DNA of 6,383 nucleotides from Thermoplasmatales archaeon (GTDB lineage Archaea; Thermoplasmatota; Thermoplasmata; Thermoplasmatales; GCA-001856825), in assembly GCA_014874235.1 (NCBI GenBank), contig JACWAC010000065.1, forward strand, positions 1-6,383, read 5' to 3'. Both the position numbers and the translations under genes were made by a program. Below the pieces are notes generated by a model, which was not told the DNA's origin, made no database searches, and was given only the letters and a program-made list of their open reading frames with translations. The first letter of the stretch is position 1. Each line of letters begins with the position of its first letter. Below, piece after piece: positions 6,329 through 6,383 of this stretch.

Positions 6329-6383
6329 GCCACCGTGGCTCAGTAGGTAGAGCAGCTGATTCGTAATCAGCAGGTCGGGGGTC
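6329..6383 (+). tRNA. tRNA-Thr (anticodon CGU), 3' part outside window
   Basis: The cloverleaf reads acceptor GCCACCG (6329-6335), TG, D-stem GCTC/GAGC (6338-6341, 6350-6353) with an 8-base loop containing GG, anticodon stem GCTGA/TCAGC (fully paired), and loop TTCGTAA. The anticodon is CGT (6362-6364), which reads the Thr codon ACG. The variable loop AGGTC (6372-6376) is followed by the start of the T-stem, GGGGG, and the window then ends. The 3' T-arm, 3' acceptor strand and discriminator base are not seen. G1 and C2 with G35-U36 of the anticodon fit threonine identity in archaea. No intron is present in the anticodon loop. Confidence 0.93.

Noticed and set aside
5845..6333. 162-codon - strand frame running from the tRNA into the thermosome gene
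   Set aside because: It would start inside the tRNA gene, cross the thermosome promoter, and then read the conserved thermosome N-terminus out of frame.
1..6383. CRISPR array, insertion sequence, integrase attachment site or defence genes
   Set aside because: No tandem spaced repeats, no transposase or integrase frame, and no terminal repeats seen. The tRNA 3' end, a common integration site, is outside the window.

Overview
The window looks like ordinary chromosomal DNA from a euryarchaeon that carries bacterial-type DNA gyrase. The archaeal signs are a group II chaperonin (thermosome), an archaeal-type mevalonate kinase, TATA boxes placed about 25 bases before predicted transcript starts, a T-run terminator, and a gene that appears to be leaderless. 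Gyrase in archaea is an established ancient acquisition from bacteria, found in several euryarchaeal groups including Thermoplasmata, Halobacteria, Archaeoglobi and Methanomicrobia. I cannot fix the lineage more closely. A canonical mevalonate kinase argues against a close relative of Thermoplasma acidophilum, which uses mevalonate 3-kinase instead.

Layout. Bases 2-3123 (+ strand) hold the C-terminal part of gyrB followed directly by a complete gyrA, a translationally coupled pair. Facing it on the - strand, with a 17-bp tail-to-tail overlap, is a two-gene unit: an UPF0145/YbjQ-family gene (3996-4382) and mevalonate kinase (3107-3991), separated by only 4 bp. This unit has its own TATA box at 4403-4410, which places the predicted transcript start almost on the UPF0145 ATG. 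Upstream of it on the same strand is a thermosome subunit gene (4545-6173), which ends at two T5 runs and has its own TATA box and Shine-Dalgarno sequence. A 155-bp divergent spacer holding inverted repeats separates the thermosome gene from a tRNA-Thr(CGU) gene that runs off the right edge. There is no gene-free stretch longer than about 160 bp.

Function. GyrB and GyrA form the heterotetramer that introduces negative supercoils. Mevalonate kinase feeds isoprenoid (membrane lipid) synthesis. The thermosome folds proteins. The UPF0145 protein is of unknown role. These are housekeeping genes and I see no sign of a mobile element, defence island, CRISPR array or new multi-gene system. The points most worth a second look are local: a Gly at the second quinolone-contact position of GyrA, departures from usually conserved GyrB motifs, the inverted repeats in the thermosome/tRNA spacer, and the overlapping convergent gene ends.
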